From JAEUHQ01 sp964538915 (GTDB lineage Bacteria > Planctomycetota > UBA1135 > UBA2386): 64,000 bases of DNA. Positions within the stretch are counted from its first letter, which is position 1. Each line of letters opens with the position of its first letter. The notes beneath the pieces were generated by a model, which was not told where the DNA came from, ran no database searches, and worked only from the letters and a program-made list of their open reading frames with translations. The position numbers and the translations under genes were made by a program. Below are positions 36,281 through 45,286 of this stretch, piece by piece. The stretch is from positions 118,278 through 182,277 of the forward strand of contig CAZIFB010000004.1 of the NCBI GenBank assembly GCA_964538915.1. The letters are read 5' to 3'.

Positions 36281-38605
36281 TCAGACCAGCGCTTCGCTCG
36301 TCATCGCGCCTTCGCGGGCCTGCGCCATCGCCTCGAGACACGTGGTGATGAGGTGACGGCGATGGATCGGCTTGCTGGCGTATCCGGTGCACCCGGCGGC
36401 GATGCAGCGTTCGCGATCGCCGGCCATTGCGTGCGCGGTCAGCGCGATGATCGGCAACCGGGCGCCCTTCCGGCGCAACAGCGCCACCGCCGTGTAGCCG
36501 TCCATGATCGGCATCTGGATGTCCGTCAGTACGAGGTCGTACGGCAGCGGCTCCTGCAGTTCGCCTTCGAGCGTGCCGTCCTTCGTCAACGCCTGGACCG
36601 CGAGCGCGCCGTTGCCGACCGCGACGACCTGCGCACCGGCCTTGCGCAGCACGTGCGAGATGAGGCGGACGTTGTCGGGTCCGTCCTCGGCCAACAGGAT
36701 GCGGGCGCCGGCGAGGGACGTCGACTCGACGGGATCCGCAGCGGCTTCGCGAACAGGCGCCGTGTGCACCCCGTTGAGCCGCGTCGGGGGCAACCACTCC
36801 TCGCCGATCACGTCGACCGCGACGCTCGCCGTGAAGCAGCTGCCGACACCGGGAGTGCTGACGACGGCGATGTTCCCGCCCATCATCTTCGCGAGCCGCC
36901 TGCTGATGTGCAGGCCGAGGCCGGTGCCCCCGAACTGGCGCGTCGTGCTCATGTCCGCCTGGGTGAACGGCGCGAACAGGCGCTGGCACTGTTCGCGCGT
37001 CATGCCGATTCCCGTGTCGCGCACGTCGAAGACGACCTTGGCGGGATTGCCGGGCACTCCGCGTACCTCGACGGTCACCTTGCCGAGCTCCGTGAACTTG
37101 ATCGCGTTGCCGATCAGGTTGACGAGGATCTGCCGCACGCGCACCGGGTCCGACGCCACCCATGCCGGGATCGGGCTCACGATCTCGGCCTCGAGAGTCA
37201 GGTTCTTGCTGCGCGCCTTCACGCTCATCAGCGACACGACGTCGTGAACGACCGCGTCGATGCTGGTCGCGCGCCGGTCCACGGTCAGCTTGCCGGCCTC
37301 CACCTTCGAGATGTCGAGTACGTCGTTGACGAGTTGCAGCAGGTGTTCCCCGTTGCGACGGATCGTGTCGACGAACTCGGCCCGTTCCGCCCGCGCGGGC
37401 TGCGGCTCGGCGGCGAGCAGCTCGGCATAGCCGAGGATCGCCGACATCGGCGTACGGATCTCGTGGCTCATGTTGGCGAGGAACTCGCTCTTGCTCAGGC
37501 TCGCCGACTCGGCTGCGGCACGGGCCGCGCGCAACCGGCGGTGCGTGATCGACAGGAACGCGAGCGCGAGCGCGAGCAGGCTGAAGACGAGCGTGCCCAC
37601 GCCTTCGGCGAGCTGGTCCCAGTGCGCACGATCGGCGACCCACGCGGCGGGAATCGTCACCATCACCTGGATGCCGCCGCCGTCGAGGGTGCGCAGCTGG
37701 TTCATCCGCTGCACACCGAGGTACGAATCGTCGAGCTGGACGACGGAGTGCAGGACTCCGCCGCGGACCAGGGGCGCGACGATGGCGCCGAGGTCGTCGG
37801 GCGAGAGCCGCGGCACGACGGCGCCCGAGTTGACCAGTTCGTCGAAGATCTGCCCCGCGTCGCTGACGAACTCCGCCTTGCCGAGACCGTCGGCGAGCGC
37901 ACAGTCCCTGCCGATCGCGGAGATCCGTTCGAAGCGGAGGCGCGCACTGACCACACCGACCTGCCGGCCCTTCGCGTCGAACGCAGGCACGGAGTGCGCG
38001 ACCGACAGACCCGACGAGTCGAACAGGGCCGGCGTGATGTCGCACCGCGTCTGGAACTCCAGGACCTCGGCTCGTGCGTCGTTGCGCAGACAGCGCGTGA
38101 TGATCGGGCGATCGTGGAAGTCGCGCGTGAGCACACGCTCGAGACGCTCCGGCGCGATCGGCGAACCGTCGGCGTAGACGGTGTTGAGGCCCAGGATCGA
38201 ACCCTCCGCGTCGAACAGGGCGATCGCGTCGATCGAGGCCGTGTCGAGGACGGCCGCATTGCACGCGGCGACGATGCTCGTCCGATCACCGCTCTCCAAC
38301 GCCGCGACGACCAGCGGATCGCTCGCGACGTGTCGCGTCCACGCGATGGACGGCGCCACCGTCTGCTCGATCGCCTCCGTCAGCCGGTGTCCGGCGTCCA
38401 TCAACGCCTCGCCAGCGACCGCCTGTGGCCTGGCAGCCGCGCCGTCCGTCGACAGTGCGGTGACCGACGCCTGGATCAGCCCACCGATCCCGACCGCGAC
38501 GAGGAGGCACACGACCATCTTGCCGAGGCGTCGGGTCGGCTCGCGACGTCGCGGCCTGGCTGGCGTCCCGGCGTCGTCCGGGTCGTTGTTCGGGGTACCG
38601 CGCAC
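36281..38605 (-). CDS. hybrid sensor histidine kinase with C-terminal receiver domain
   Basis: A 774-residue membrane protein. One helix at about 30-50 and another at about 337-355 bracket a ~285-residue extracytoplasmic sensor, probably Cache-like. The kinase core has FLANMSHEIRTPM (phospho-acceptor His381), NLIGNAIKFTE, DTGIGM and GTGLGLHISRRLAKMMGG. A receiver domain follows (LLAEDGPDNVRL, LTDIQMPIMDGY with its Asp). No separate regulator or phosphotransfer protein is adjacent. The start is a GTG at 38605. It lies 103 nt downstream of the four-gene paralog array in the same direction and could be read through from it. Confidence 0.92.
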   Translation of the reverse strand: MRGTPNNDPDDAGTPARPRRREPTRRLGKMVVCLLVAVGIGGLIQASVTALSTDGAAARPQAVAGEALMDAGHRLTEAIEQTVAPSIAWTRHVASDPLVVAALESGDRTSIVAACNAAVLDTASIDAIALFDAEGSILGLNTVYADGSPIAPERLERVLTRDFHDRPIITRCLRNDARAEVLEFQTRCDITPALFDSSGLSVAHSVPAFDAKGRQVGVVSARLRFERISAIGRDCALADGLGKAEFVSDAGQIFDELVNSGAVVPRLSPDDLGAIVAPLVRGGVLHSVVQLDDSYLGVQRMNQLRTLDGGGIQVMVTIPAAWVADRAHWDQLAEGVGTLVFSLLALALAFLSITHRRLRAARAAAESASLSKSEFLANMSHEIRTPMSAILGYAELLAAEPQPARAERAEFVDTIRRNGEHLLQLVNDVLDISKVEAGKLTVDRRATSIDAVVHDVVSLMSVKARSKNLTLEAEIVSPIPAWVASDPVRVRQILVNLIGNAIKFTELGKVTVEVRGVPGNPAKVVFDVRDTGIGMTREQCQRLFAPFTQADMSTTRQFGGTGLGLHISRRLAKMMGGNIAVVSTPGVGSCFTASVAVDVIGEEWLPPTRLNGVHTAPVREAAADPVESTSLAGARILLAEDGPDNVRLISHVLRKAGAQVVAVGNGALAVQALTKDGTLEGELQEPLPYDLVLTDIQMPIMDGYTAVALLRRKGARLPIIALTAHAMAGDRERCIAAGCTGYASKPIHRRHLITTCLEAMAQAREGAMTSEALV

Positions 38606-38708
38606 CGACCGGACATCGCGCCAGTCCTTGAAGTTCTTGAGTGGGGAAGTCCTGCACTCGGCGCGACGAACGGGGGTTTCACCGGAGTCGCGCGCGGCGC
38701 GCTCCGTG

Positions 38709-39647
38709 TCACTGGAAGAGGAAGGCGTGTGCGTTCGTGGTCTCGAAGAGCCCGTTGCGCGCGTTCGACGTCAGCGCCGCGCACTGCACGAAGACTGCGA
38801 CGCCCGCGGAGCCCGGCGCAACGACGAGCGACCACGTGTCGGTGAAGCCGTACGGGCCCGACAGCACCCCTCCCTTCAGCACGATCAGGTCCTCGCACCA
38901 CAGGCCGGGCAGCGGATGTGGCACGGCGCCTCCCACCGGTACGACGTCGGCGAGGAAGAGGTAGAGCGAGCCGTCGGCGAAGCCGAGCGGGTACTCGAGC
39001 TGCGCGGTGATCGTCGAGCCCGGAGGTGCGAGGTGCACGTCGGGCGAACTCGCCGGCGAGCCGTTCACCGCGGCCTTCATCACGATGTGTTCGCTCGTGC
39101 CGGCGAACGTCGGAGTGGGCAGCACCGTGACGACCACTCCGTAGTCGGCGTCGGGGTCGGTGTTGTCCGCACACAGCGAATCGTGCACACCGAGGAAGAG
39201 GTGCGTGGCGCCGGGCGGCACTTCGACCTCGACGAAGCTGCTCCACATCTGCCGGCTGCAGAAGAAGTCCTCGGCGATGTCCATCGGCAGACCACCGCTC
39301 CACGTGCCCGGGCTCGGGAACGCGGGTCCCGCCCCGATCGCATCGACGACCCGATGCTGCGTGCTCGGGGGCAACAGCGCGGCGCTCGCGCTGAAGACCC
39401 CTATCAGCGACTGGAAGTTGTCCTGGCCGCCTCCGATCGCGCTGAAGTCGCCGGTCGTTCCGACGCGCAGCCACTGCCCGGGCGCGACGCCGAGTGACGC
39501 AAGGTCGAGTACGAGAGGCGCGGCCGGCGAGTCGTTGTTCGCCCGGAGGAAGATCGCGCGCGGGTTCAGCGGAAACGACCATGTCTGCGCGGAGACACCC
39601 GTCGCGAACGCCAGCGCAGCGACGAGGCAGGAGAGGGAGGAGTTCAT
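38709..39647 (-). CDS. secreted array paralog 4 (last of four)
   Basis: A 312-residue protein with a signal peptide ending VSAQ (about residue 21). The mature part begins TWSFPLNPRAIFLRANNDSP. Blocks shared with its three neighbours are WLRVGTTGDF, FLGVHDSLCADNTDPDADYG, EHIVMKAAVNGSPASSPDV, SLYLFLADVVPVGG, WCEDLIVLKGG and the C-terminal NARNGLFETTNAHAFLFQ. The ND/DNxDPxxDYG segment looks like a Ca2+-binding carbohydrate-binding loop of PA-IL (LecA) type. That is an inference. It ends the array; a hybrid kinase gene follows. Confidence 0.78.
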   Translation of the reverse strand: MNSSLSCLVAALAFATGVSAQTWSFPLNPRAIFLRANNDSPAAPLVLDLASLGVAPGQWLRVGTTGDFSAIGGGQDNFQSLIGVFSASAALLPPSTQHRVVDAIGAGPAFPSPGTWSGGLPMDIAEDFFCSRQMWSSFVEVEVPPGATHLFLGVHDSLCADNTDPDADYGVVVTVLPTPTFAGTSEHIVMKAAVNGSPASSPDVHLAPPGSTITAQLEYPLGFADGSLYLFLADVVPVGGAVPHPLPGLWCEDLIVLKGGVLSGPYGFTDTWSLVVAPGSAGVAVFVQCAALTSNARNGLFETTNAHAFLFQ

Positions 39648-39678
39648 CGGTGCAGTCGTGAGGCCAGAGGTGATGCGG

Positions 39679-40626
39679 TCACTGGAAGAGGAACAGGTGC
39701 GCGTTCGTCGTCTCGAACAAGCCGTTGCGCGCGATGTCCGACAGCGCCACGCCTTGCACGATCACCGCCGTGCCCGAGTAGCCCGGCGCCACGGTGATCG
39801 ACCAGGCGTCGGAGAACCCAGGCGTCGGCGGCAGGAAGCCGGCCTTCAGCAGGATCAGGTTCTGCGACCACAGCCCGGGCAGCGGATTCGGGACCGGCGA
39901 GCCGATCGTGACGACGTCGGCGACCACGAGGTAGATCGCACCGTCGATGAGCCCGAGCGGATACTCCAGCTGCGCGGTGAGCGCCGCACCGGGCGCCACG
40001 ACGTGGATGTCGGGCGAACTCGCCGGCGCGCCGTTCACGGCGGACTTCATGGTGATGTGTTCGCCGGTGCCCGCCAACGTCGGGGACGGGATGACGGTCA
40101 CGATCACGCCCCAGTCTCCGTTCGGGTCGACGTTGTCGTTGTAGAGCGAGTCCATGGTCCCGAGGAACAGGTACGCAGCCCCCGTCGGGATGCGGACCTC
40201 GACGAAGTCGCCCCACAGCTGGCGACTGATGTAGAAGTCCTGCGGGATGTCCAGCGGCAGGGAGCCGTAGAAGGTGACCGCCGCGGCGGTGGCGCCGAAC
40301 GAGGGACCGGCGGGGATGGCGTCGACGACGCGCTGCTGCACGTTGGAGGGCAGAAGCGTGGTGGTGCTGCTGAACACGCCGCACATCGCACGCCCGTCGT
40401 CCGGGAGACCGTTCTGGTAGCGGAACGCCCCGGTCGACTGGATCCGCAGCCACTGCCCCGGCACGGCGCCGAACGCCGCGAGGTCGAGGATGAGAGGCGG
40501 CAGCGGCGAGTCGTTGTTCGTGCGGACGTAGGTGGCCCGCGGGTCCATTTGCGACGTCCAGGTCTGCGCGGTGGCCTGGGCGGCGAGAGCCAGCGCGGTG
40601 ACGAAGAGGGAGTGAGAGAAGTTCAT
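39679..40626 (-). CDS. secreted array paralog 3 (most diverged copy)
   Basis: A 315-residue protein with signal peptide ending ATAQ (about residue 21). It keeps YVRTNNDSPLPPLILDL, WLRIQSTGAF, LFLGTMDSLYNDNVDPNGDWG and ARNGLFETTNAHLFLFQ. The central block differs from the other three copies (HVVAPGAALTAQLEYPLGLIDGAIYLVVADVVTIGS), and WCEDLIVLKGG is replaced by WSQNLILLKAG. The lone Cys in the WCED position is gone. Divergence suggests that it is older or under different selection. Confidence 0.78.
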   Translation of the reverse strand: MNFSHSLFVTALALAAQATAQTWTSQMDPRATYVRTNNDSPLPPLILDLAAFGAVPGQWLRIQSTGAFRYQNGLPDDGRAMCGVFSSTTTLLPSNVQQRVVDAIPAGPSFGATAAAVTFYGSLPLDIPQDFYISRQLWGDFVEVRIPTGAAYLFLGTMDSLYNDNVDPNGDWGVIVTVIPSPTLAGTGEHITMKSAVNGAPASSPDIHVVAPGAALTAQLEYPLGLIDGAIYLVVADVVTIGSPVPNPLPGLWSQNLILLKAGFLPPTPGFSDAWSITVAPGYSGTAVIVQGVALSDIARNGLFETTNAHLFLFQ

Positions 40627-40657
40627 CGAAGGGCCCGTCGAGACGGAGATGGTCGGT

Positions 40658-41596
40658 TCACTGGAAGAGGAAGGCGTGTGCGTTCGTGGTCTCGAAGAGT
40701 CCGTTGCGCGCGTTGGGCGTCAGCGCCGCGCACTGCACGAACACCGAGATGCCCGCGGAGCCCGGCGCGACGACGAGCGTCCACGTGTCGGTGAAGTCCG
40801 GCGTCGAGGGCAGCAACCCGCCCTTCAGCACGATCAGGTCCTCGCACCAGAGGCCGGGCAGCGGATTCGGCACTGTGCCGCCCACCGGCACGACGTCGGC
40901 GAGGAACAGGTAGAGCGAGCCGTCGGCGAACCCGAGCGGGTACTCGAGCTGCGCGGTGATCGTCGAGCCGGGAGGTGCGAGGTGCACGTCGGGCGAGCTC
41001 GCCGGCGTACCGTTCACGGCGGCCTTCATCACGATGTGCTCGCTCGTGCCGCCGAACGTCGGCGCCGCGATCTTCGTGACGATCGCGCCGTAGTCGCCGT
41101 TCGGGTCGACGTTGTCGTTGTAGAGCGAATCGTGCGTCCCGATGAAGAGATGCGAGGCGCCGGCGGGGATCTGCACCTCGACGTGGTCCGCCCACAGGTT
41201 GCGGCTGCAGAAGAAGTCCTGCGGGACGTCGATCGGCAGGCCGCCGGAGTAGGTGCCGCCCGACGTGAACTCGGGGCCCGCGGCGATCGCGTCGGGGACC
41301 CGCTGCTGCACGTTGGTGGCCAGCAGCGTCGCGCTCGCGCTGAACACGGCGATCAGGGAGCGGTAGTTGTCCTGCCCGCCGTTGATGTACCGGAAGCCGC
41401 CGGTCGACTCGATGCGGAGCCAGTCACCGGGCGCGAGGCCGAGCGATCCGAGGTCGAGGATCAGCGGCGCCAGCGGGGAGTCGTTGTTCGTGCGCAGGTA
41501 GGTCGCGCGCGGGTTCAGCGGGAAGGACCAGCTCTGCGCGGCGACTTCGGTCGCGAGCGCGGCAGTGGCCACGAGGCAGCAGAGGGAGAGGTTCAT
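40658..41596 (-). CDS. secreted array paralog 2
   Basis: A 312-residue protein with signal peptide ending VAAQ (about residue 21). The mature protein opens SWSFPLNPRATYLRTNNDSP and continues with WLRIESTGGF, FFCSRNLWADHVEVQIPAG, HLFIGTHDSLYNDNVDPNGDYG and the shared C-terminal block. It is very close to paralog 4 over the last 120 residues, at DNA level too. Cys occur at FFCSR, WCEDL and VQCAAL. The predicted fold is two beta sandwiches, which is consistent with ligand binding. Confidence 0.78.
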   Translation of the reverse strand: MNLSLCCLVATAALATEVAAQSWSFPLNPRATYLRTNNDSPLAPLILDLGSLGLAPGDWLRIESTGGFRYINGGQDNYRSLIAVFSASATLLATNVQQRVPDAIAAGPEFTSGGTYSGGLPIDVPQDFFCSRNLWADHVEVQIPAGASHLFIGTHDSLYNDNVDPNGDYGAIVTKIAAPTFGGTSEHIVMKAAVNGTPASSPDVHLAPPGSTITAQLEYPLGFADGSLYLFLADVVPVGGTVPNPLPGLWCEDLIVLKGGLLPSTPDFTDTWTLVVAPGSAGISVFVQCAALTPNARNGLFETTNAHAFLFQ

Positions 41597-41627
41597 CGGA
41601 ATGTGCGTCGAGTCGGAGAAGGTTCGG

Positions 41628-42572
41628 TCACTGGAAGAGGAATGCGTGTGCGTTCGTGGTCTCGAAGAGCCCGTTGCGCGCGTTCGGCGTCAGCGCCGCG
41701 CACTGCACGAACACCGCGATGCCTGCGGAGCCCGGCGCGACGACGAGCGACCACGTGTCGGTGAAGTCCGGCGTGGCGGGCAGCAAGCCGCCCTTCAGGA
41801 CGATCAGGTCCTCGCACCAGAGGCCCGGCAGCGGATTCGGTATCGCACCGCCCACCGGCACCACGTCGGCGAGGAACAGGTAGAGCGAGCCGTCGGCGAA
41901 GCCGAGCGGGTACTCGAGCTGCGCGGTGATGGTCGAACCGGGCGGCGCCACGTGCACATCGGGCAGAGTCGCGGGCGTGCCGTTCGCGGTGGCCTTCATC
42001 ACGATGTGCTCGCCCGTGCCGCCGAACGTGGGTGCCGCGAGCTTCGTGACGATCACGCCGTAGTCGCCGTTCGGGTCGGCGTTGTCGACGTAGTACGAGT
42101 CGTAGTTGGCGATGAAGAGGTGCGAGGCTCCCGCCGGCACCTGCACCTCGACGTGGTTCGCCCACAAGGTGCGGCTGACGTAGAAGTCCTGCGTGATGTC
42201 GGTCGGCACGTTGCCGAAGTACGTGTCCACGGAAGGGAACGCCGGACCGGCGGCGATCGCGTCGGGGACCCTCTGCAGCACGCTGGTCGCCAGAAGGGTC
42301 GCACTCGAGCTGAACACGGCACACGCCGCGCGAACCGTGTCCTGTCCGCCGCCGACCTGGCGGCATGCCCCCGTGGTCTCGATGCGGAGCCACTCCCCCG
42401 GCGCGATGCCGAGCGAACCCAGGTTCAGGATCAACGGCGCCACCGGTGTGTCGCTGTTCGTGCGCAGGTAGGCGGCGCGTGCGTCGAGCGGCCACGACCA
42501 GGACTGGGCACTGGCCGCCGCGGCGAACAGCAGGGAGGCGGCGACGATCAGGGACGATTTGATGGCGTTCAC
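41628..42572 (-). CDS. secreted array paralog 1 (promoter-proximal)
   Basis: A 314-residue protein from a GTG start at 42572, fixed by alignment to the other signal peptides; this one ends ASAQ (about residue 23). It opens SWSWPLDARAAYLRTNSDTP and includes FYVSRTLWANHVEVQVPAG, HLFIANYDSYYVDNADPNGDYG and the shared end block. As the first gene it should carry the array promoter, within the 149 bp up to the divergent gene at 42722. I saw no clear promoter motif there. Confidence 0.78.
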   Translation of the reverse strand: MNAIKSSLIVAASLLFAAAASAQSWSWPLDARAAYLRTNSDTPVAPLILNLGSLGIAPGEWLRIETTGACRQVGGGQDTVRAACAVFSSSATLLATSVLQRVPDAIAAGPAFPSVDTYFGNVPTDITQDFYVSRTLWANHVEVQVPAGASHLFIANYDSYYVDNADPNGDYGVIVTKLAAPTFGGTGEHIVMKATANGTPATLPDVHVAPPGSTITAQLEYPLGFADGSLYLFLADVVPVGGAIPNPLPGLWCEDLIVLKGGLLPATPDFTDTWSLVVAPGSAGIAVFVQCAALTPNARNGLFETTNAHAFLFQ

Positions 42573-42721
42573 CAGGAGGTAGCGAGCCGGGCCGGTCGTG
42601 CGTTCGCTCCAATCGCGAAGGCCCCCGCGGCCCGGGCCACCGCGCGGGGAAACGTGCCGTGGAGCCGAAGGGCCGATGCCACTGGCCGAGCCGACCGGGA
42701 ACTGGCGAAGATGCGGCCACC

Positions 42722-45208
42722 GTGCCGAACCCCCGCCCCATCGCCGCCGCGCTCGCCGCCGTGGGACTCGCCGCGGTCGCGCTCTGGCTCTGGCGGCCGG
42801 CGATCGGCGCACCCGGCCGGACTCCCGCAACCGGCACCGGTGGATCCGTTGGTACCACAGCCACCGCGAGCGCGATCGAAGGCCCCGCGCCCGCGGCTCT
42901 GGCCCAGCGCGACGCGGTGACCGCGCCAGCGCCGGGCGAACGCCTCTTCGTGCTGCGGGGCCGCGTCGTCGCGGCAGACGACGGCACACCGATCGCCGAC
43001 GCGCGGCTCACCGCGACGCGCGACGACGACACCCGGGATCGCGACGACCCGGCGCCGACCACGACGCTCGCGGCGGGCACGGACGGCCGATTCACGATCG
43101 CGGTTGTGTGCACCGCGTCGCTGCGAGTGCAGATCGACGCCCCGGGATTTGCGCGCGCCGCGGGGCGATGGAAGGCGAACGCACCGCGTGAAATCGACGT
43201 CGGCGACGTGCCCATGGTCCCGGCCACCGTCGTCGAAGGCGAAGTCGTCGACGAGCGCGGCGGTCCCGTCGCCGACGCGGAGGTCATGCTCGCGACGCTG
43301 AAGGCGGATGGACCGGCCTTCGTTCCGCCCGCCTTCGTCCGCACCGAGACCGGGGCCGACGGTCGGTTCCGCTTCCCCGAGCCCGTCGCAGCGCGCGACT
43401 ACTACGCGATCGTCAACAACGCCGGCGGGCTCGTCGGGCCGCGCGACGTGAACGTTCCGCCGCGTGTCGATCGCCACTTCGTCCGCATCACGACCTCCGT
43501 TCCCGACGCGACGCAGGCGATCCGCGGCTCGGTCGTCGACGACGACGGCACACCGCTCGACCGCGTGACCCTGCGCGCGAACGGCGACGGGTCGACGGGC
43601 AGCGCCCGCGTGAAGCCGGACGGCACGTTCACGCTGCATCGCTCCGGCGCGTTCACCAACGACGGCACGGGCGTGGTGCGCCTCTTCCCGAACGATCCGG
43701 ACGGCGGGCACGAACTGGCCTCGCCGCTGCCGCCGACGCGCTGGGGCACGAGCGGCGTGCGCATCGTGATGCACCGGCGACCGTCCGTCGCAGTGCTCGT
43801 CGCCGACCGCAACGGCGCACCGGTGCCGAGCTACGACGTGCTGCTGCTGCGCAGCGTGGGCAGCGGCGTACAGCCGAGCTTCGTGCGCGCCCGCGGCCGA
43901 GTCGACGGACGCATCGTGATGCCGAACCTCATGGCCGGCGACCACCGGGCCCTCGTCCGCCTGCCCGACGGTTCGGCGGCGGCGGCGCCGGTCTCCTTCG
44001 CGGCGGGCCAGGAGCATCGTGCCGCCGAGGTGCGGGTCACGTGTGCACCGTTGCCCGGGCTCACCGTCGAACTCGTCGACGCGAACGGGGCGCCGGTCGT
44101 CGGCAGCACCGTGGAAGCGATGCTCGTGCTCGCCGGCGAACCGCCGGGCGCGACGACACCGGTGCGCGAACTCGCGACCATCCGCGAAGGCGACGAGCGT
44201 TCGCTGCGCAGCCTGACCATCGCCCGGGCCACGACGGACGCGACGGGACGCACGACGATGGAGCTGCCCGCCGACGACTACCAGCTGCGGGTGCGCGGCG
44301 CCCTCCATCTGCCGATGCTGCAGGGCGTCCGCGTCGCCGACGCCGGTTCGACGGTGCGCGTCGTGCTCGAGGGCGCGAGCCGCATGCGCGGCCGCTGCGG
44401 ACCGCCCGCTGCGCTGGCGAAGCTCCGCGCCGCGGCCGGCGACGAGGCGGACACGATCACGATCGTCGCGGTGCGCGACGGCAAGGCAGGCGCCGTGTCG
44501 CCGCTCGACCCGGACGGCGCGTTCGCGCTCGACGGGCTCCGGCCGGGCACGTGGTCGGTGCAGCTGCAAGCGCCCATGCGCTTCAACCCCGACGACTCGG
44601 CGACGGTGACGCTGCCGCTCGGCGACGTCGACGTGCCGCCGACCGGCGTCGAACGCACGTTCGCGCTCGGCGCGGCGCTGCCGGCGATCGTGGCCGGCAC
44701 CGTCACGCTCGACGGCGCGCCGTGGCCGCTCGTGCAGTTGCGCTTCCACCGCGCGGTGCCGCAGAGTCCCGTCCGCGCGGTCGCCGACGCGAACGGCCGC
44801 TTCCGCACGCTGCTGCCGCCGGGCGACTACACCGCAGCGGTCGCGTTCGCGGCGCAGCCGGGACCGGGCTGGATCAGCGTCGTGCTGCCGCAACCGTTCA
44901 CCGCCGTCGCCGAACAGGAGCAGCGCGCGGACCTCGCGGCCCGCAGCCGTTCCGTCGAGGTCCACGTTCGCGACGCCGACAGCCAGCCCGTGCGGAACGC
45001 GCGCGTGCGCATCACCTCGACCCTCGGCTACTACCGGCCGGGGCAGCTCACGACGGACGACGCGGGCAACGTCGCGATCACCCATCCGCCGTACGGCCCA
45101 TTCGACCTGTTCGCCACCATGGGCGACCGCGAAGTCCGCTTCGGCCCGGCGGAGATGCCGTTCGCGAAGGACGCCGCGACCATCGAGGTCCGTCCCAGCG
45201 CGCGTTGA
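42722..45208 (+). CDS. membrane-anchored protein with several carboxypeptidase-regulatory-like domains
   Basis: An 828-residue protein from a GTG at 42722. Residues about 4-24 form a signal anchor (PIAAALAAVGLAAVALWLW), followed by a Thr/Ala/Pro-rich linker. The rest is a chain of CarboxypepD_reg-like beta sandwiches, recognised by repeats such as LRGRVVAADDGTPIADARLTA with DGRF.., VEGEVVDERGGPVADAEV with GADGRFRFPEP, IRGSVVDDDGTPLD and VAGTVTLDGAPWPL. Each has the G-x-V-x-D-x-x-G-x-P opening. It probably works outside the inner membrane. The sigma-factor fusion at 47511 carries the same type of domain. Confidence 0.82.
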   Translation: MPNPRPIAAALAAVGLAAVALWLWRPAIGAPGRTPATGTGGSVGTTATASAIEGPAPAALAQRDAVTAPAPGERLFVLRGRVVAADDGTPIADARLTATRDDDTRDRDDPAPTTTLAAGTDGRFTIAVVCTASLRVQIDAPGFARAAGRWKANAPREIDVGDVPMVPATVVEGEVVDERGGPVADAEVMLATLKADGPAFVPPAFVRTETGADGRFRFPEPVAARDYYAIVNNAGGLVGPRDVNVPPRVDRHFVRITTSVPDATQAIRGSVVDDDGTPLDRVTLRANGDGSTGSARVKPDGTFTLHRSGAFTNDGTGVVRLFPNDPDGGHELASPLPPTRWGTSGVRIVMHRRPSVAVLVADRNGAPVPSYDVLLLRSVGSGVQPSFVRARGRVDGRIVMPNLMAGDHRALVRLPDGSAAAAPVSFAAGQEHRAAEVRVTCAPLPGLTVELVDANGAPVVGSTVEAMLVLAGEPPGATTPVRELATIREGDERSLRSLTIARATTDATGRTTMELPADDYQLRVRGALHLPMLQGVRVADAGSTVRVVLEGASRMRGRCGPPAALAKLRAAAGDEADTITIVAVRDGKAGAVSPLDPDGAFALDGLRPGTWSVQLQAPMRFNPDDSATVTLPLGDVDVPPTGVERTFALGAALPAIVAGTVTLDGAPWPLVQLRFHRAVPQSPVRAVADANGRFRTLLPPGDYTAAVAFAAQPGPGWISVVLPQPFTAVAEQEQRADLAARSRSVEVHVRDADSQPVRNARVRITSTLGYYRPGQLTTDDAGNVAITHPPYGPFDLFATMGDREVRFGPAEMPFAKDAATIEVRPSAR

Positions 45209-45209
45209 A

Positions 45210-45233
45210 CCGCGCCGCGAAACGGCGGCGCGG
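45210..45233 (+). terminator. perfect 8-bp hairpin after the 42722-45208 gene
   Basis: CCGCGCCG at 45210-45217 pairs with CGGCGCGG at 45226-45233 across an 8-nt loop containing GAAAC. It begins 2 nt after the stop codon. No T-run follows; the intergenic region to the next start is 78 bp. Confidence 0.45.
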
Positions 45234-45286
45234 CGCTCGATTCGCGCGGTGACCGGCTATGGTCGACCGGCCCGGAGCGACCACCC

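Larger units (their letters stand above)
38709..42572 (-). repeat. tandem array of four paralogous genes with identical 31-nt spacers
   Basis: Four head-to-tail copies with gene starts at 42572, 41596, 40626 and 39647 (periods about 976, 970 and 979 bp). The three spacers (39648-39678, 40627-40657, 41597-41627) are each exactly 31 nt, and the last two share GTCGAG-CGGAGA-GGT-like bases. The 3' ends of the genes are almost identical in DNA; the second-from-last copy (39679-40626) is the most diverged. Confidence 0.88.

Noticed and set aside
38709..42572. Array as a phase-variation cassette system
   Set aside because: No recombinase gene, no inverted repeats and no silent promoterless cassettes; all four copies have signal peptides and full frames.
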